NCBI RefSeq assembly: GCF_030815975.1
Contig: NZ_JAUSXL010000002.1
Span: 558,001-622,000, forward strand
Reading direction: 5' to 3'
Length of the DNA stretch: 64,000 nt
Origin: Variovorax paradoxus
GTDB lineage: Bacteria; Pseudomonadota; Gammaproteobacteria; Burkholderiales; Burkholderiaceae_C
Shown here piece by piece: positions 41,845 to 49,366 of the stretch. The notes below the pieces were generated by a model. That model searched no databases and had not been told where the DNA came from. It was given only the letters and a program-made list of their open reading frames with translations. Each line of letters opens with the position of its first letter. The stretch's first letter is position 1. The translations under genes and the position numbers were made by a program.

Positions 41845-43092
41845 ATGCCGGCCCGCTCCAGATCGACCGCACCGCCCTCCAAACCCTCGCCAACGGCCGC
41901 GCCCATTGCCAATGGCCTGGTCTACGTGAACCCCGACATACCCGGCATCCGGCGCCTGAAACACGGCGACCACTTTCGCTACCGCGATGCAAAGGGCCGC
42001 TGGGTACGCGATACGGACGAGCTCTCGCGCATCCGCATGCTGGCGATTCCGCCGGCCTACACGCAGGTGTGGATCTGCCCGCTGCCCAATGGCCACCTCC
42101 AGGCCACCGGCATCGATGCCCGCGGGCGCAAGCAATACCGCTACCACCCCGACTGGCGGCTTTTCAAGGACGAGACCAAGTTCGAGCGCCTCGAGGCCTT
42201 CGGGCTCGCGCTGCCGCGCATCCGCGCCCGCGTCGCGCGCGACCTGCAGGAAGGCGCGGCCGCGCCGGCACCGGGGCGCCAGCAGGTGCTTGCGGCCCTG
42301 GTGCGCCTGCTCGACACCACGCTGCTGCGCGTGGGCAACGAGGAATACGCCAGCAGCAACGGTTCCTATGGCCTCACCACGCTGCGCAACCGGCATGCGG
42401 CCGTGCAGGGTGCGGCGCTGCGGCTGCGCTTCAGGGGCAAGAGCGGCGTGATGCACGAAGCCCTCCTGGACGATCCGCGCGTGGCGAAGGTGGTGCGCCG
42501 TTGCCAGCAGCTGCCCGGCCAGGCGCTGTTCCAGTACCAGGAGGAAGAGGAGGAAGGGGGGGAACTGCGAAGCGTGTCTTCCACCGACGTGAACGACTAC
42601 ATCGCCGAAGCCTCGCCCGGCGAGCGCTTCACCGCGAAGGACTTCCGGACCTGGCACGGCACGGTGCAGGCGCTGGAGCTCACGCGGCTCGCCTGCGAAC
42701 CGGGCCGCAGGGCCGCCGACGGTACCCGCTACAGCGCCAAGGAGATCCTGGCCGCCGTGGCGAAGCAGCTGGGCAACACGCCCGCGGTGTGCAAGAAGGC
42801 CTATGTGCACCCGGCCGTGCTGGCGCTGGGCAGCGCGCTTGCGGGCGACGAAGAAGAAGATCCCGCGGCCGAGTTGCTGCGAAAGATGTCGGCCCGCACC
42901 GCGGCCCGCAAGACGCGCGGGCTCCACGCCGCGGAACAGCGGCTGCTCGCCTTCCTGCGGATGCATCGGCAAACCCAGGCGCGCGAACAGCGCGAGGCGC
43001 GCAAGGCCACCGGCAGGCGCAGTGCCGAACAGCGCCCTCAGCCCGCAACCAGCGCAAAGCGCACGCTGTCGCGCTCCACCGCCACGGTGTAG
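41845..43092 (+). CDS. DNA topoisomerase IB
   Basis: 415-residue bacterial type IB topoisomerase, which relaxes supercoils by cutting one DNA strand through a 3'-phosphotyrosine. Family marks are YVNPDIPGIRRLKHGDHFRY at the N-terminus, RVGNEEYASSNGSYGLTTLRN in the catalytic domain and the active-site tyrosine at about Y320 in CKKAYVHPAV. A run of six glutamates (QYQEEEEEEGG) forms an unusual acidic loop near residue 232. The last 55 bases overlap the convergent histidine-kinase-like gene. The ATG at 41845 gives a serine/proline-rich N-terminus of about 20 residues before the conserved part. Confidence 0.92.
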   Translation: MPARSRSTAPPSKPSPTAAPIANGLVYVNPDIPGIRRLKHGDHFRYRDAKGRWVRDTDELSRIRMLAIPPAYTQVWICPLPNGHLQATGIDARGRKQYRYHPDWRLFKDETKFERLEAFGLALPRIRARVARDLQEGAAAPAPGRQQVLAALVRLLDTTLLRVGNEEYASSNGSYGLTTLRNRHAAVQGAALRLRFRGKSGVMHEALLDDPRVAKVVRRCQQLPGQALFQYQEEEEEGGELRSVSSTDVNDYIAEASPGERFTAKDFRTWHGTVQALELTRLACEPGRRAADGTRYSAKEILAAVAKQLGNTPAVCKKAYVHPAVLALGSALAGDEEEDPAAELLRKMSARTAARKTRGLHAAEQRLLAFLRMHRQTQAREQREARKATGRRSAEQRPQPATSAKRTLSRSTATV

Positions 43093-43715
43093 CCCAGGTC
43101 CTCCGCCAAGCTCTGCAGCGCGATGGCGTCGATGGCCAGCGCGCGCGGCGCACGGTGGGCGTCGAGCACGGGGCTGGCGCCGGCGGACTCGCGCGGCGCG
43201 GCGCGCAGGCGAAGCGCGTCGGGACCGTCGGCCTCGATCCGGATGGCTCCGGCTTCGGACGCGCCGTCGTGCAGGTACCCGAGTCCGCCAAGAACCAGAT
43301 AGCGCAGCGCTGCCCCCTGGGGCCAGCGGGGTTCGTCCCCGCGCGGATCGAGCGTGGCGTCGACATCCAGTTCCACGCCATGCATGTCGAAAGCCGCGCG
43401 CATCAGGCCCACGCATTGCGCCACCAGCGCGCTGCGCGTGATACCGTCATCCGTCGTGGCCAGCTCCCAGTCGCGCAGCGAGCGGATGCCTTGCACGAGT
43501 TCGGAGACCTGGTTGTCGATCAGCGCCACGCGTTCCTCGCAGACCACCGCATCGACGACCGGCGCGCCGATCTGGCGCTTGAGCATGAGCAGCGCCATGC
43601 GAATCACCGACACCGGCGCCGCCATGTCGTGGCGCAGTGCCGGCAAGGCGCGGGTAAGCAGTTCGTGGCGTACGCCAGCGGCAATCCAGCTTCGGGCTCC
43701 GGGCGCGGCCTTCAT
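43038..43715 (-). CDS. histidine-kinase-like protein lacking a clear ATPase N box
   Basis: 225-residue soluble protein. The segment ALRHDMAAPVSVIRMALLML with H29 resembles the H box and dimerisation helix of sensor kinases (HD/E-L-R-x-P type). The following part aligns loosely with a kinase ATPase domain, but where the N box asparagine would lie the sequence reads LRYLVLGGLGYLHDGAS, and G boxes are not visible. It may be a dimerisation or phosphotransfer protein without kinase activity. There is no sensor domain and no adjacent response regulator. The last 55 bases overlap the 3' end of the topoisomerase gene. Confidence 0.6.
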   Translation of the reverse strand: MKAAPGARSWIAAGVRHELLTRALPALRHDMAAPVSVIRMALLMLKRQIGAPVVDAVVCEERVALIDNQVSELVQGIRSLRDWELATTDDGITRSALVAQCVGLMRAAFDMHGVELDVDATLDPRGDEPRWPQGAALRYLVLGGLGYLHDGASEAGAIRIEADGPDALRLRAAPRESAGASPVLDAHRAPRALAIDAIALQSLAEDLGYTVAVERDSVRFALVAG

Positions 43716-43879
43716 TGCGCGCTGAGAGCCGAAGGCTTCGCCTCGGTGGTGGGGCAGCAGGCCCGGGGTTCGGCAATCGGCTCGTTCACTTGGCGCATCC
43801 TGAAGCGGGGGGAATGCAAAGTATCGGGCCCGCCCCCCGCGCCAGGTGTAGGAGCGTGCCTACGCTTTTGGCGCCCGGC

Positions 43880-44059
43880 CTAGGGTTTGCCAAGATAGAC
43901 CCGCACGTCTTTCACCTCCACGCCCGCGGCGGCCACGGCCGAACGCAGCTGCGCCTCGGTCACGCCCAGTGTCTGGGTCCAATAGCGCACCTCGTGCGGC
44001 TCGTTGACATTGATGCGGGTCCGGTCTTGCGGGCCGCGCTTGTTCGGGTCGTCTGCCAT
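43880..44059 (-). CDS. DUF3606 family small protein
   Basis: 59-residue protein matching DUF3606: RTRINVNEPHEVRYWTQTLG followed by VTEAQLRSAVAAAGVEVKDVRVYLGK. Members are small DNA- or stress-associated proteins of unknown function, common in Burkholderiales and alphaproteobacteria. The ATG at 44059 starts just before the conserved segment; a longer frame upstream has no family resemblance. It is divergent from the SnoaL-like gene. Confidence 0.85.
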   Translation of the reverse strand: MADDPNKRGPQDRTRINVNEPHEVRYWTQTLGVTEAQLRSAVAAAGVEVKDVRVYLGKP

Positions 44060-44229
44060 GGCGTGCTTCCTGTGTTCGTGTGTCGATGCAAAGGACGATG
44101 CGCGCCCTTGCTGCACGGCACTGGCGGACGGCGGCGCGGCTCCTTGCAGGAAATGTCCGAAACCGGCGTGCGGGCGCCGCGGGCCGCGCCTATGGTCGGC
44201 GCTTGCATTCACTTCCACTCCAAAACAGC

Positions 44230-44646
44230 ATGGCCTCCGAGCAGAACAAGCGCATCATCTTCGACGCATGGAAGGCTTTCGCGAGCCGCGACCCGAAACT
44301 CATTGCAGCCTGCTTCACCGAGGATGCCGAATGGCTGGCACCCCGGGGCAACGCCACCGCGCTGGCACTCGATGCTCCCGACCACATGATCGGCCCGGAT
44401 GCCATCGTGCATTTCCTGGCCGAGAAATTTCCGGCGCTCTTCGTCCGCGATGTGGTGGTCGATTTCCGCAGCCGGTATTGCGAGGGCGACACCGTGATCG
44501 TCGAGCTGCGCATGCAGGCCACGCTCGCGAACGGCCGCAAGTACGACAACGACTACTGCTTCATCTTCGAACTGAGCAACGGGCGGATCGCCCGCGTGCG
44601 CGAGTACATGGACACGCAGAAAGGCCGCGCCTGCATCTTCGGCTAG
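44230..44646 (+). CDS. SnoaL-like / NTF2-like protein
   Basis: 138-residue protein of the SnoaL-like fold (AWKAFASRDPKLIAACFTEDAEWLAP near the start in outline; LSNGRIARVREYMDT near the end). The family includes ketosteroid-isomerase-like enzymes and many proteins of unknown function. No catalytic residues specific to a known reaction could be assigned. The ATG at 44230 fits the fold start. Confidence 0.82.
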   Translation: MASEQNKRIIFDAWKAFASRDPKLIAACFTEDAEWLAPRGNATALALDAPDHMIGPDAIVHFLAEKFPALFVRDVVVDFRSRYCEGDTVIVELRMQATLANGRKYDNDYCFIFELSNGRIARVREYMDTQKGRACIFG

Positions 44647-44767
44647 CTGATGCACCTAGCGGTTGCGCGAGGTGGGTGTTCTATCACGCTGCGGCATTTG
44701 CATTTTCCGAAGGGAGGGTTTCGCATTCACAGACCCGCCTCGCGCGAGAGCCGCATAGATTCGGCGC

Positions 44768-44887
44768 ATGACCACAACGATCAAGCAATTCCTGCCCTCC
44801 GAAATCCGCGGCTTCGGCGTGATGGCGTGCACCATCGAGATCTGGCAACCTGTACAAAAGGAAGCCGGCGGCCCGCGCCAGGATTGA
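44768..44887 (+). CDS. possible 39-residue small protein
   Basis: ATG at 44768 opens a frame encoding MTTTIKQFLPSEIRGFGV and ending KEAGGPRQD, with TGA at 44885, five bases before the acyl-CoA dehydrogenase start. It has no recognised motif and no convincing ribosome-binding site. It may be a leader frame or a chance frame; the 245 bases between 44647 and 44892 otherwise hold no gene. Confidence 0.2.
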   Translation: MTTTIKQFLPSEIRGFGVMACTIEIWQPVQKEAGGPRQD

Positions 44888-44892
44888 ACCCG

Positions 44893-46056
44893 ATGAACAA
44901 CCACAACGACACCCGCTTTTCCGACATCCGTGACGCCGTGCGCGACCTGTGCGCGCAGTTTCCCAACGAGTACTTCCGCAAGATCGACGAAGCCCGCGGC
45001 TACCCCGCCGAGTTCGTCGATGCGCTCACCCAGGCCGGCTGGATGGCCGCGCTCATTCCGCAGGAATACGGCGGCTCCGGCCTCGGGCTCACCGAAGCTT
45101 CGGTGATCATGGAAGAGATCAACCGCTCGGGCGGCAACTCGGGTGCCTGCCACGGCCAGATGTACAACATGGGCACGCTGCTGCGCCACGGCAGCGAGGC
45201 TCAGAAGCGCAACTACCTGCCGCGCATCGCCACTGGTGAACTCCGCCTGCAGTCGATGGGCGTGACCGAGCCCAGCACCGGCACCGACACCACCAAGATC
45301 AAGACCACGGCCGTGAAGAAGGGCGACCGCTACGTCGTCAACGGGCAGAAGGTGTGGATCTCGCGCATCCAGCATTCGGACTTGATGATCTTGCTGGCGC
45401 GCACCACGCCGCTCGCAGAGGTCAGGAAGAAGTCCGAAGGCATGTCGATCTTCATCGTCGACCTGCGCGAAGCCATCGGCAACGGCATGACGGTGCGGCC
45501 CATTCTCAACATGGTGAACCACGAGACCAACGAGCTGTTCTTCGAGAACCTCGAGATCCCGGCCGAGAACCTGATCGGCGAAGAGGGCCAGGGCTTCAAG
45601 TACATCCTCGACGGCCTCAACGCGGAGCGCACGCTGATCGCGGCCGAATGCATCGGCGACGGCTACTGGTTCATCGACAAGGTCACGGCCTACACCAAGG
45701 AGCGCGTGGTGTTCGGCCGGCCCATCGGCCAGAACCAGGGCGTGCAGTTTCCGATTGCCGAGGCCTTCATCGAGATCGAAGCCGCGAACCTCATGCGCTA
45801 CGAGGCCTGCCGTCTGTTCGATGCGCACCAGCCTTGCGGCGCGCAGGCCAACATGGCGAAGTACCTGGCGGCCAAGGCCAGCTGGGAGGCCGCCAATGCC
45901 TGCCTGCAGTTCCATGGCGGCTTCGGCTTTGCGTGCGAATACGACATCGAGCGCAAGTTCCGCGAGACGCGGCTCTACCAGGTGGCGCCGATCTCGACCA
46001 ATCTCATCCTGAGCTACGTCGCCGAGCACATGCTCGGCCTGCCCCGGTCATTTTGA
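44893..46056 (+). CDS. acyl-CoA dehydrogenase family protein
   Basis: 387-residue flavoenzyme with the three-part acyl-CoA dehydrogenase layout: N-terminal helical domain (GWMAALIPQEYGGSGLGL), central beta domain with MGVTEPSTGTDTTKIKT and VNGQKVWISRIQHSD, and C-terminal helical domain ending QFHGGFGFACEYDIERKFRE. It would introduce a double bond into an acyl-CoA, using FAD and electron-transfer flavoprotein. The substrate chain is unknown. Next to an MmgE/PrpD gene and facing an arylmalonate decarboxylase cluster, it may act in breakdown of a branched or aryl acid. Confidence 0.9.
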   Translation: MNNHNDTRFSDIRDAVRDLCAQFPNEYFRKIDEARGYPAEFVDALTQAGWMAALIPQEYGGSGLGLTEASVIMEEINRSGGNSGACHGQMYNMGTLLRHGSEAQKRNYLPRIATGELRLQSMGVTEPSTGTDTTKIKTTAVKKGDRYVVNGQKVWISRIQHSDLMILLARTTPLAEVRKKSEGMSIFIVDLREAIGNGMTVRPILNMVNHETNELFFENLEIPAENLIGEEGQGFKYILDGLNAERTLIAAECIGDGYWFIDKVTAYTKERVVFGRPIGQNQGVQFPIAEAFIEIEAANLMRYEACRLFDAHQPCGAQANMAKYLAAKASWEAANACLQFHGGFGFACEYDIERKFRETRLYQVAPISTNLILSYVAEHMLGLPRSF

Positions 46057-46059
46057 CTC

Positions 46060-46165
46060 GCCCCCAGGCTTCGCGCACTTCGTGTCGCTTCTCCTCCCCC
46101 CTACCCGGGGGCAACTCCAGAGGCCCGGCAAAGCCGGTTCCTCGGTGTTCCACGAAAGGATCGTT
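46060..46165. repeat. G/C-rich palindromic intergenic repeat
   Basis: Between the acyl-CoA dehydrogenase and MmgE/PrpD genes lies a structured repeat: GCCCCC near 46060 pairs with GGGGGC near 46110, enclosing gcgcacttcgtgtcgc, and is followed by a GCCCGGCAAAGCCGG hairpin. The reverse complement of its core (cgacacgaagtg) closely matches the repeat at 61646-61700. It seems to be a dispersed intergenic element of this genome. Confidence 0.6.
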
Positions 46166-46166
46166 C

Positions 46167-47534
46167 ATGACTCCCATCGCCGCCAGTCATCCGAGCCAGC
46201 TGCTCGCCACCTTCGCCGCGGAACTCAAGTTCGCGGACATTCCCGCCCCTGTGCTGCGCCGCACCGAGGACCTGACGCTCGACTGGCTGGGCTCGGTGCT
46301 CGCGGCCCGCACCGCACGGCCGGTGCGCAGCATCGAGCGCTTCGCACAGCTGATGGGGCCGGCCGACGGGCCGAGCGAGATGCTCACCTCGCGCCGCACC
46401 ACCTCGCCGCTGTTCGCCGCACTGGTCAACGCCGCGGCCTCGCACTACGTGGAGCAGGACGATGTGCACAACGGCTCGGTGTTCCATCCCGCGGCCGTGG
46501 TGATCGCACCCGCGCTGGCCGTGGCGCAGAGCATCGGGGCCAGCGGTGCGCAGCTGCTGACGGCGGTGGTGGCGGGCTACGAGGTCGGCATCCGCGTTGG
46601 CGAGTTCCTCGGGCGCTCGCACTACAAGACCTTCCACACCACCGCGACGGCCGGCACGCTCGCGGCGGCCGCGGCCGTGGGCCGCCTGCTCGAACTCACG
46701 CCGCAGCAGATGCTGCACGCCTTCGGCTCGGCCGGCACGCAGTCGGCGGGTGTGTGGGAGTTCCTGCGCGATGCGGCCGATTCGAAGCAATTGCACTGCG
46801 CGCATGCGGCCGCCAGCGGATTGATGTCGGCCTACCTCGCACAGGACGGCTTCACGGGCGCCGCGAAAGTGCTCGAAGGCGCGCAGGGCCTCGGCGCGGG
46901 CATGTCGAGCGATGCCGATCCGGCACGGCTCATCGATCGCCTCGGCACGCGCTGGGCGCTGGCCGAGACCTCGTTCAAGTACCACGCTTCCTGCCGCCAC
47001 ACGCATCCCGCGGCCGATGCGCTGCTGCAGGTGATGACCGAGCACCAGCTCGCGCACGGCGACGTGGCCCGCGTGACCACGCACGTGCACCAGGGTGCCA
47101 TCGACGTGCTCGGCCGCGTCACGGTGCCGGCCACCGTGCACCAGGGCAAGTTCTCGATGGGCACGGTGCTGGGCCTGATCGCGGTGCACGGCCGCGCCGG
47201 GTTGGGCGAGTTCGACCGCGACTTTCTCGCGCCCGAGGTGGCCGCGTTCCGCGACAAGGTGGCGATGGAACTCGATGCCGAGGTCGACACCGCCTACCCC
47301 GCGCGCTGGATCGGCAAGGTCAGCGTGCAGACCCGCGACGGCCGCACGCTGGCCGGCCGCGTCGACGAGCCCAAGGGCGACCCGGGAAACAGCCTGAGCC
47401 GCATCGAGATCGAGGACAAGATGCAGCGCCTCGCGCACTACGGCGAGGGCGCCACGGCCGACGAGGCGAAGGCGCTGTGCCAGCGCATCTGGCAGCTCGA
47501 GGCCGCGCCGCGCGTGGGCCGCTGGCTTGGCTGA
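46167..47534 (+). CDS. MmgE/PrpD family protein
   Basis: 455-residue protein of the MmgE/PrpD family, which includes 2-methylcitrate dehydratase and cis-aconitate decarboxylase. Family marks are TLDWLGSVLAAR near the N-terminus, ASHYVEQDDVHNGSVFHPAA (with a conserved Asp/His cluster), FHTTATAGTLAAAAAVGRLL and FKYHASCRHTHPAADAL. The exact substrate is not readable; a methylcitrate- or tricarboxylate-like compound is typical. No prpB or prpC gene is near, so a propionate role is unlikely. It probably belongs with the upstream acyl-CoA dehydrogenase, 110 bases away across a repeat. Confidence 0.88.
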   Translation: MTPIAASHPSQLLATFAAELKFADIPAPVLRRTEDLTLDWLGSVLAARTARPVRSIERFAQLMGPADGPSEMLTSRRTTSPLFAALVNAAASHYVEQDDVHNGSVFHPAAVVIAPALAVAQSIGASGAQLLTAVVAGYEVGIRVGEFLGRSHYKTFHTTATAGTLAAAAAVGRLLELTPQQMLHAFGSAGTQSAGVWEFLRDAADSKQLHCAHAAASGLMSAYLAQDGFTGAAKVLEGAQGLGAGMSSDADPARLIDRLGTRWALAETSFKYHASCRHTHPAADALLQVMTEHQLAHGDVARVTTHVHQGAIDVLGRVTVPATVHQGKFSMGTVLGLIAVHGRAGLGEFDRDFLAPEVAAFRDKVAMELDAEVDTAYPARWIGKVSVQTRDGRTLAGRVDEPKGDPGNSLSRIEIEDKMQRLAHYGEGATADEAKALCQRIWQLEAAPRVGRWLG

Positions 47535-47558
47535 GGGGCCACCTCGTATCTTTGGCGC

Positions 47559-48272
47559 TCAGGCCTCGGCGAACAGCCGGCCCTGCCCGGCCGAGCGTGC
47601 ATCGAGACCCGCAGTGCGCACGAGGTCCCAGAACCCCGCGGGCGAACTCGACACCACCGGCAGCTGCAGCCGCGCTTCCACTTCGCGCACCGCATCGAGC
47701 GTGACCAGCCCGCCGCACGAAATGAGGATGCCGTCCGCGCCGGGCTGCGCATCGAACACCCGCAGGCAGAGGTCGACCAGCACCTGGGTGGGCACCCGGC
47801 CCACGGCCTGCACATCGGAGATGGCCAGCCCTTCGAGCGCCAGCGGCTCGAAGTCGCTCTGTTCGAGGTAGCGCCGCAGCTGCGCATTGACCTCGTCGAT
47901 GTAGGCCGTGGCCACCGCCAGGCGCCGTACGCCCAGCTGGCGCAGCGCGCCGACGATGGCATTGCTCATGGTCGTGCAGGGCAGGCCGGTGGCGCGCGCC
48001 ATTTCGGCCTGCAGCTGCGCGTTGAAGTCCGCGCCGCGGAAGAAGCTCAGCGAGGTGCCCATGAGCGAGACCGCGCAGGCGCCCCCTGCCTTGAGCGCCA
48101 CCGCCTTCTCGACCACCGAGTCGATCACCTCGGTGTACCCGCGCGTGGAAATCTCGCCGAGGCCCAGCCCCATCGCGCTGAAGCGGATGCGCTCGCCGTA
48201 CAGCAGCGGGCCGTCCACCGGCACTGCGCCGGCGGCCGGCGGCACGATCAGCCCCAGGTGCGGCAGCGCCAT
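47559..48272 (-). CDS. arylmalonate decarboxylase (Asp/Glu racemase superfamily)
   Basis: 237-residue protein close in pattern to the Bordetella arylmalonate decarboxylase: LGLIVPPAAGAVPVDG at the start, VSLMGTSLSFFRGADFN, ATAYIDEVN and GILISCGGLVTLDA. The single catalytic cysteine is C186, and the position of the second cysteine of true racemases is a glycine, G72 in MGTSLS, which distinguishes decarboxylases from racemases. The enzyme removes CO2 from alpha-aryl malonates without a cofactor, giving chiral arylacetates. Its ATG directly follows the stop of a Bug binding-protein gene (TAGATG), so the two are coupled. Whether arylmalonates are the natural substrate is unknown. Confidence 0.87.
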   Translation of the reverse strand: MALPHLGLIVPPAAGAVPVDGPLLYGERIRFSAMGLGLGEISTRGYTEVIDSVVEKAVALKAGGACAVSLMGTSLSFFRGADFNAQLQAEMARATGLPCTTMSNAIVGALRQLGVRRLAVATAYIDEVNAQLRRYLEQSDFEPLALEGLAISDVQAVGRVPTQVLVDLCLRVFDAQPGADGILISCGGLVTLDAVREVEARLQLPVVSSSPAGFWDLVRTAGLDARSAGQGRLFAEA

Positions 48273-49283
48273 CTACTTGCCCTCCGCCACGATGTTCTGT
48301 TCGGTGATGATGCGCTGCCAGCGCTTCGTCTCCTCGGCCATGTCCTTGCCGAGCTGGGCCGGCGTGGCGTAGGCGCGCAGCGTGCCTTGCGCAGCCGCTG
48401 CGGCGCCGGCCTCGGGCGTGTCGAGCACCGCCTTCACCGCGGCCGAGAGCTTGCCGACGATCTCGTCCGGCGTGCCGGCGGGTGCGAGCACGAAGATGCG
48501 CGGCGCCACGTCGAAGCCCGGCAGCGCATCGGCCAGCGGCGGTACGCTCTCGGCGCCTTCGAGCCGCGCGGTGTTCATCAGCGCCACCGCGCGCAGCTTG
48601 CCGGCCTTGGCCTGCGCCATGCCGGCCGTGGCGCTGACCACGCCGATGGGCACTTGCCCACCGACCACGTCGGGCACGATCTGCGCGGCGCCGCGGTACG
48701 GCACGTGCACCACGGTGCTGCCGGTCGATTGCTTCAGCATCTCGAAGCCCAGGTGCTGCACCGTGCCGACACCCGAGGTGGCGAAGGAATAGCGCGCCGG
48801 ATTGGCCTTGAGCTCTTTCACCAGCTCGGCCGGCGTCCTGGCCGGAAAGTCGTTGCCGGTGACGATCATCAGTGGCGAGACGAAAGCCCCCGCCACCGGC
48901 TTGAAGCTGGTGAGCGGATCGAGCCCTATCTTCGGCTGCAGCAGCTTGGCGATGAGCAGCGCGCTGTCGCCCATCATGAGCGTGTAGCCGTCGGGCGGCG
49001 CCTTGGCGACGAACTCGGCCGCGATCAGGCCGGCGGCCCCGGTGCGGTTGTCGACCATCACCTGCTGGCCGAGCACCGCCGACAGGCGCGTGCCGAGCAG
49101 GCGCGCGACCGCATCGACGCCGCCGCCGGCCGAATAGCCGACCACGAGGCGGATCGGCTTGTCGGGGTACTTCTGAGCCCAGGCGGCGGGCGCGGCGAGC
49201 AGGCCCGCAAGGCCCAGGGCCATGGCCGTGCGCATGGCCTGCCGGCGCGCGGGGCGAACAAGGTCTGTAGCTTTTTTCATCAT
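48273..49283 (-). CDS. Bug/TctC family solute-binding protein
   Basis: 336-residue periplasmic binding protein with a signal sequence (MRTAMALGLAGLLAAPAAWAQ). The patterns YPDKPIRLVVGYSAGGGVDAVAR, GVGTVQHLGFEML and TVVHVPYRGAAQIVPD mark the Bug family. It probably binds a carboxylate (possibly a malonate derivative) for uptake. No membrane components lie next to it. It ends exactly where the arylmalonate decarboxylase gene begins. Confidence 0.92.
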   Translation of the reverse strand: MMKKATDLVRPARRQAMRTAMALGLAGLLAAPAAWAQKYPDKPIRLVVGYSAGGGVDAVARLLGTRLSAVLGQQVMVDNRTGAAGLIAAEFVAKAPPDGYTLMMGDSALLIAKLLQPKIGLDPLTSFKPVAGAFVSPLMIVTGNDFPARTPAELVKELKANPARYSFATSGVGTVQHLGFEMLKQSTGSTVVHVPYRGAAQIVPDVVGGQVPIGVVSATAGMAQAKAGKLRAVALMNTARLEGAESVPPLADALPGFDVAPRIFVLAPAGTPDEIVGKLSAAVKAVLDTPEAGAAAAAQGTLRAYATPAQLGKDMAEETKRWQRIITEQNIVAEGK

Positions 49284-49324
49284 GTCTCCAAATGGTCAAT
49301 CACCGTCTGCGCGGCTCCTTCAAG

Positions 49325-49366
49325 TGGGGGGAAGCGCCAAAGGCGTTTCGGGGGGGGCGTCCATCC
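49325..49366. repeat. G/C-rich palindromic intergenic repeat
   Basis: Between the Bug and enolase-superfamily genes lies a segment with a G run, gcgccaaaggcg hairpin and a second G run, of the same general type as the repeats near 7767, 9105, 46060 and 61646. Confidence 0.4.

Noticed and set aside
42541..42570. Poly-glutamate run in topoisomerase IB as a sign of frameshift
   Set aside because: The frame and family motifs continue on both sides, so it is an acidic loop rather than an error.
46167..47534. PrpD of a methylcitrate cycle operon
   Set aside because: No prpB, prpC or acnD gene is nearby and the neighbours point to a different pathway, so only the MmgE/PrpD family name is used.
47559..48272. 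Aspartate or glutamate racemase
   Set aside because: True racemases need two catalytic cysteines. Here the first position is glycine (G72) and only C186 is present, matching arylmalonate decarboxylase.
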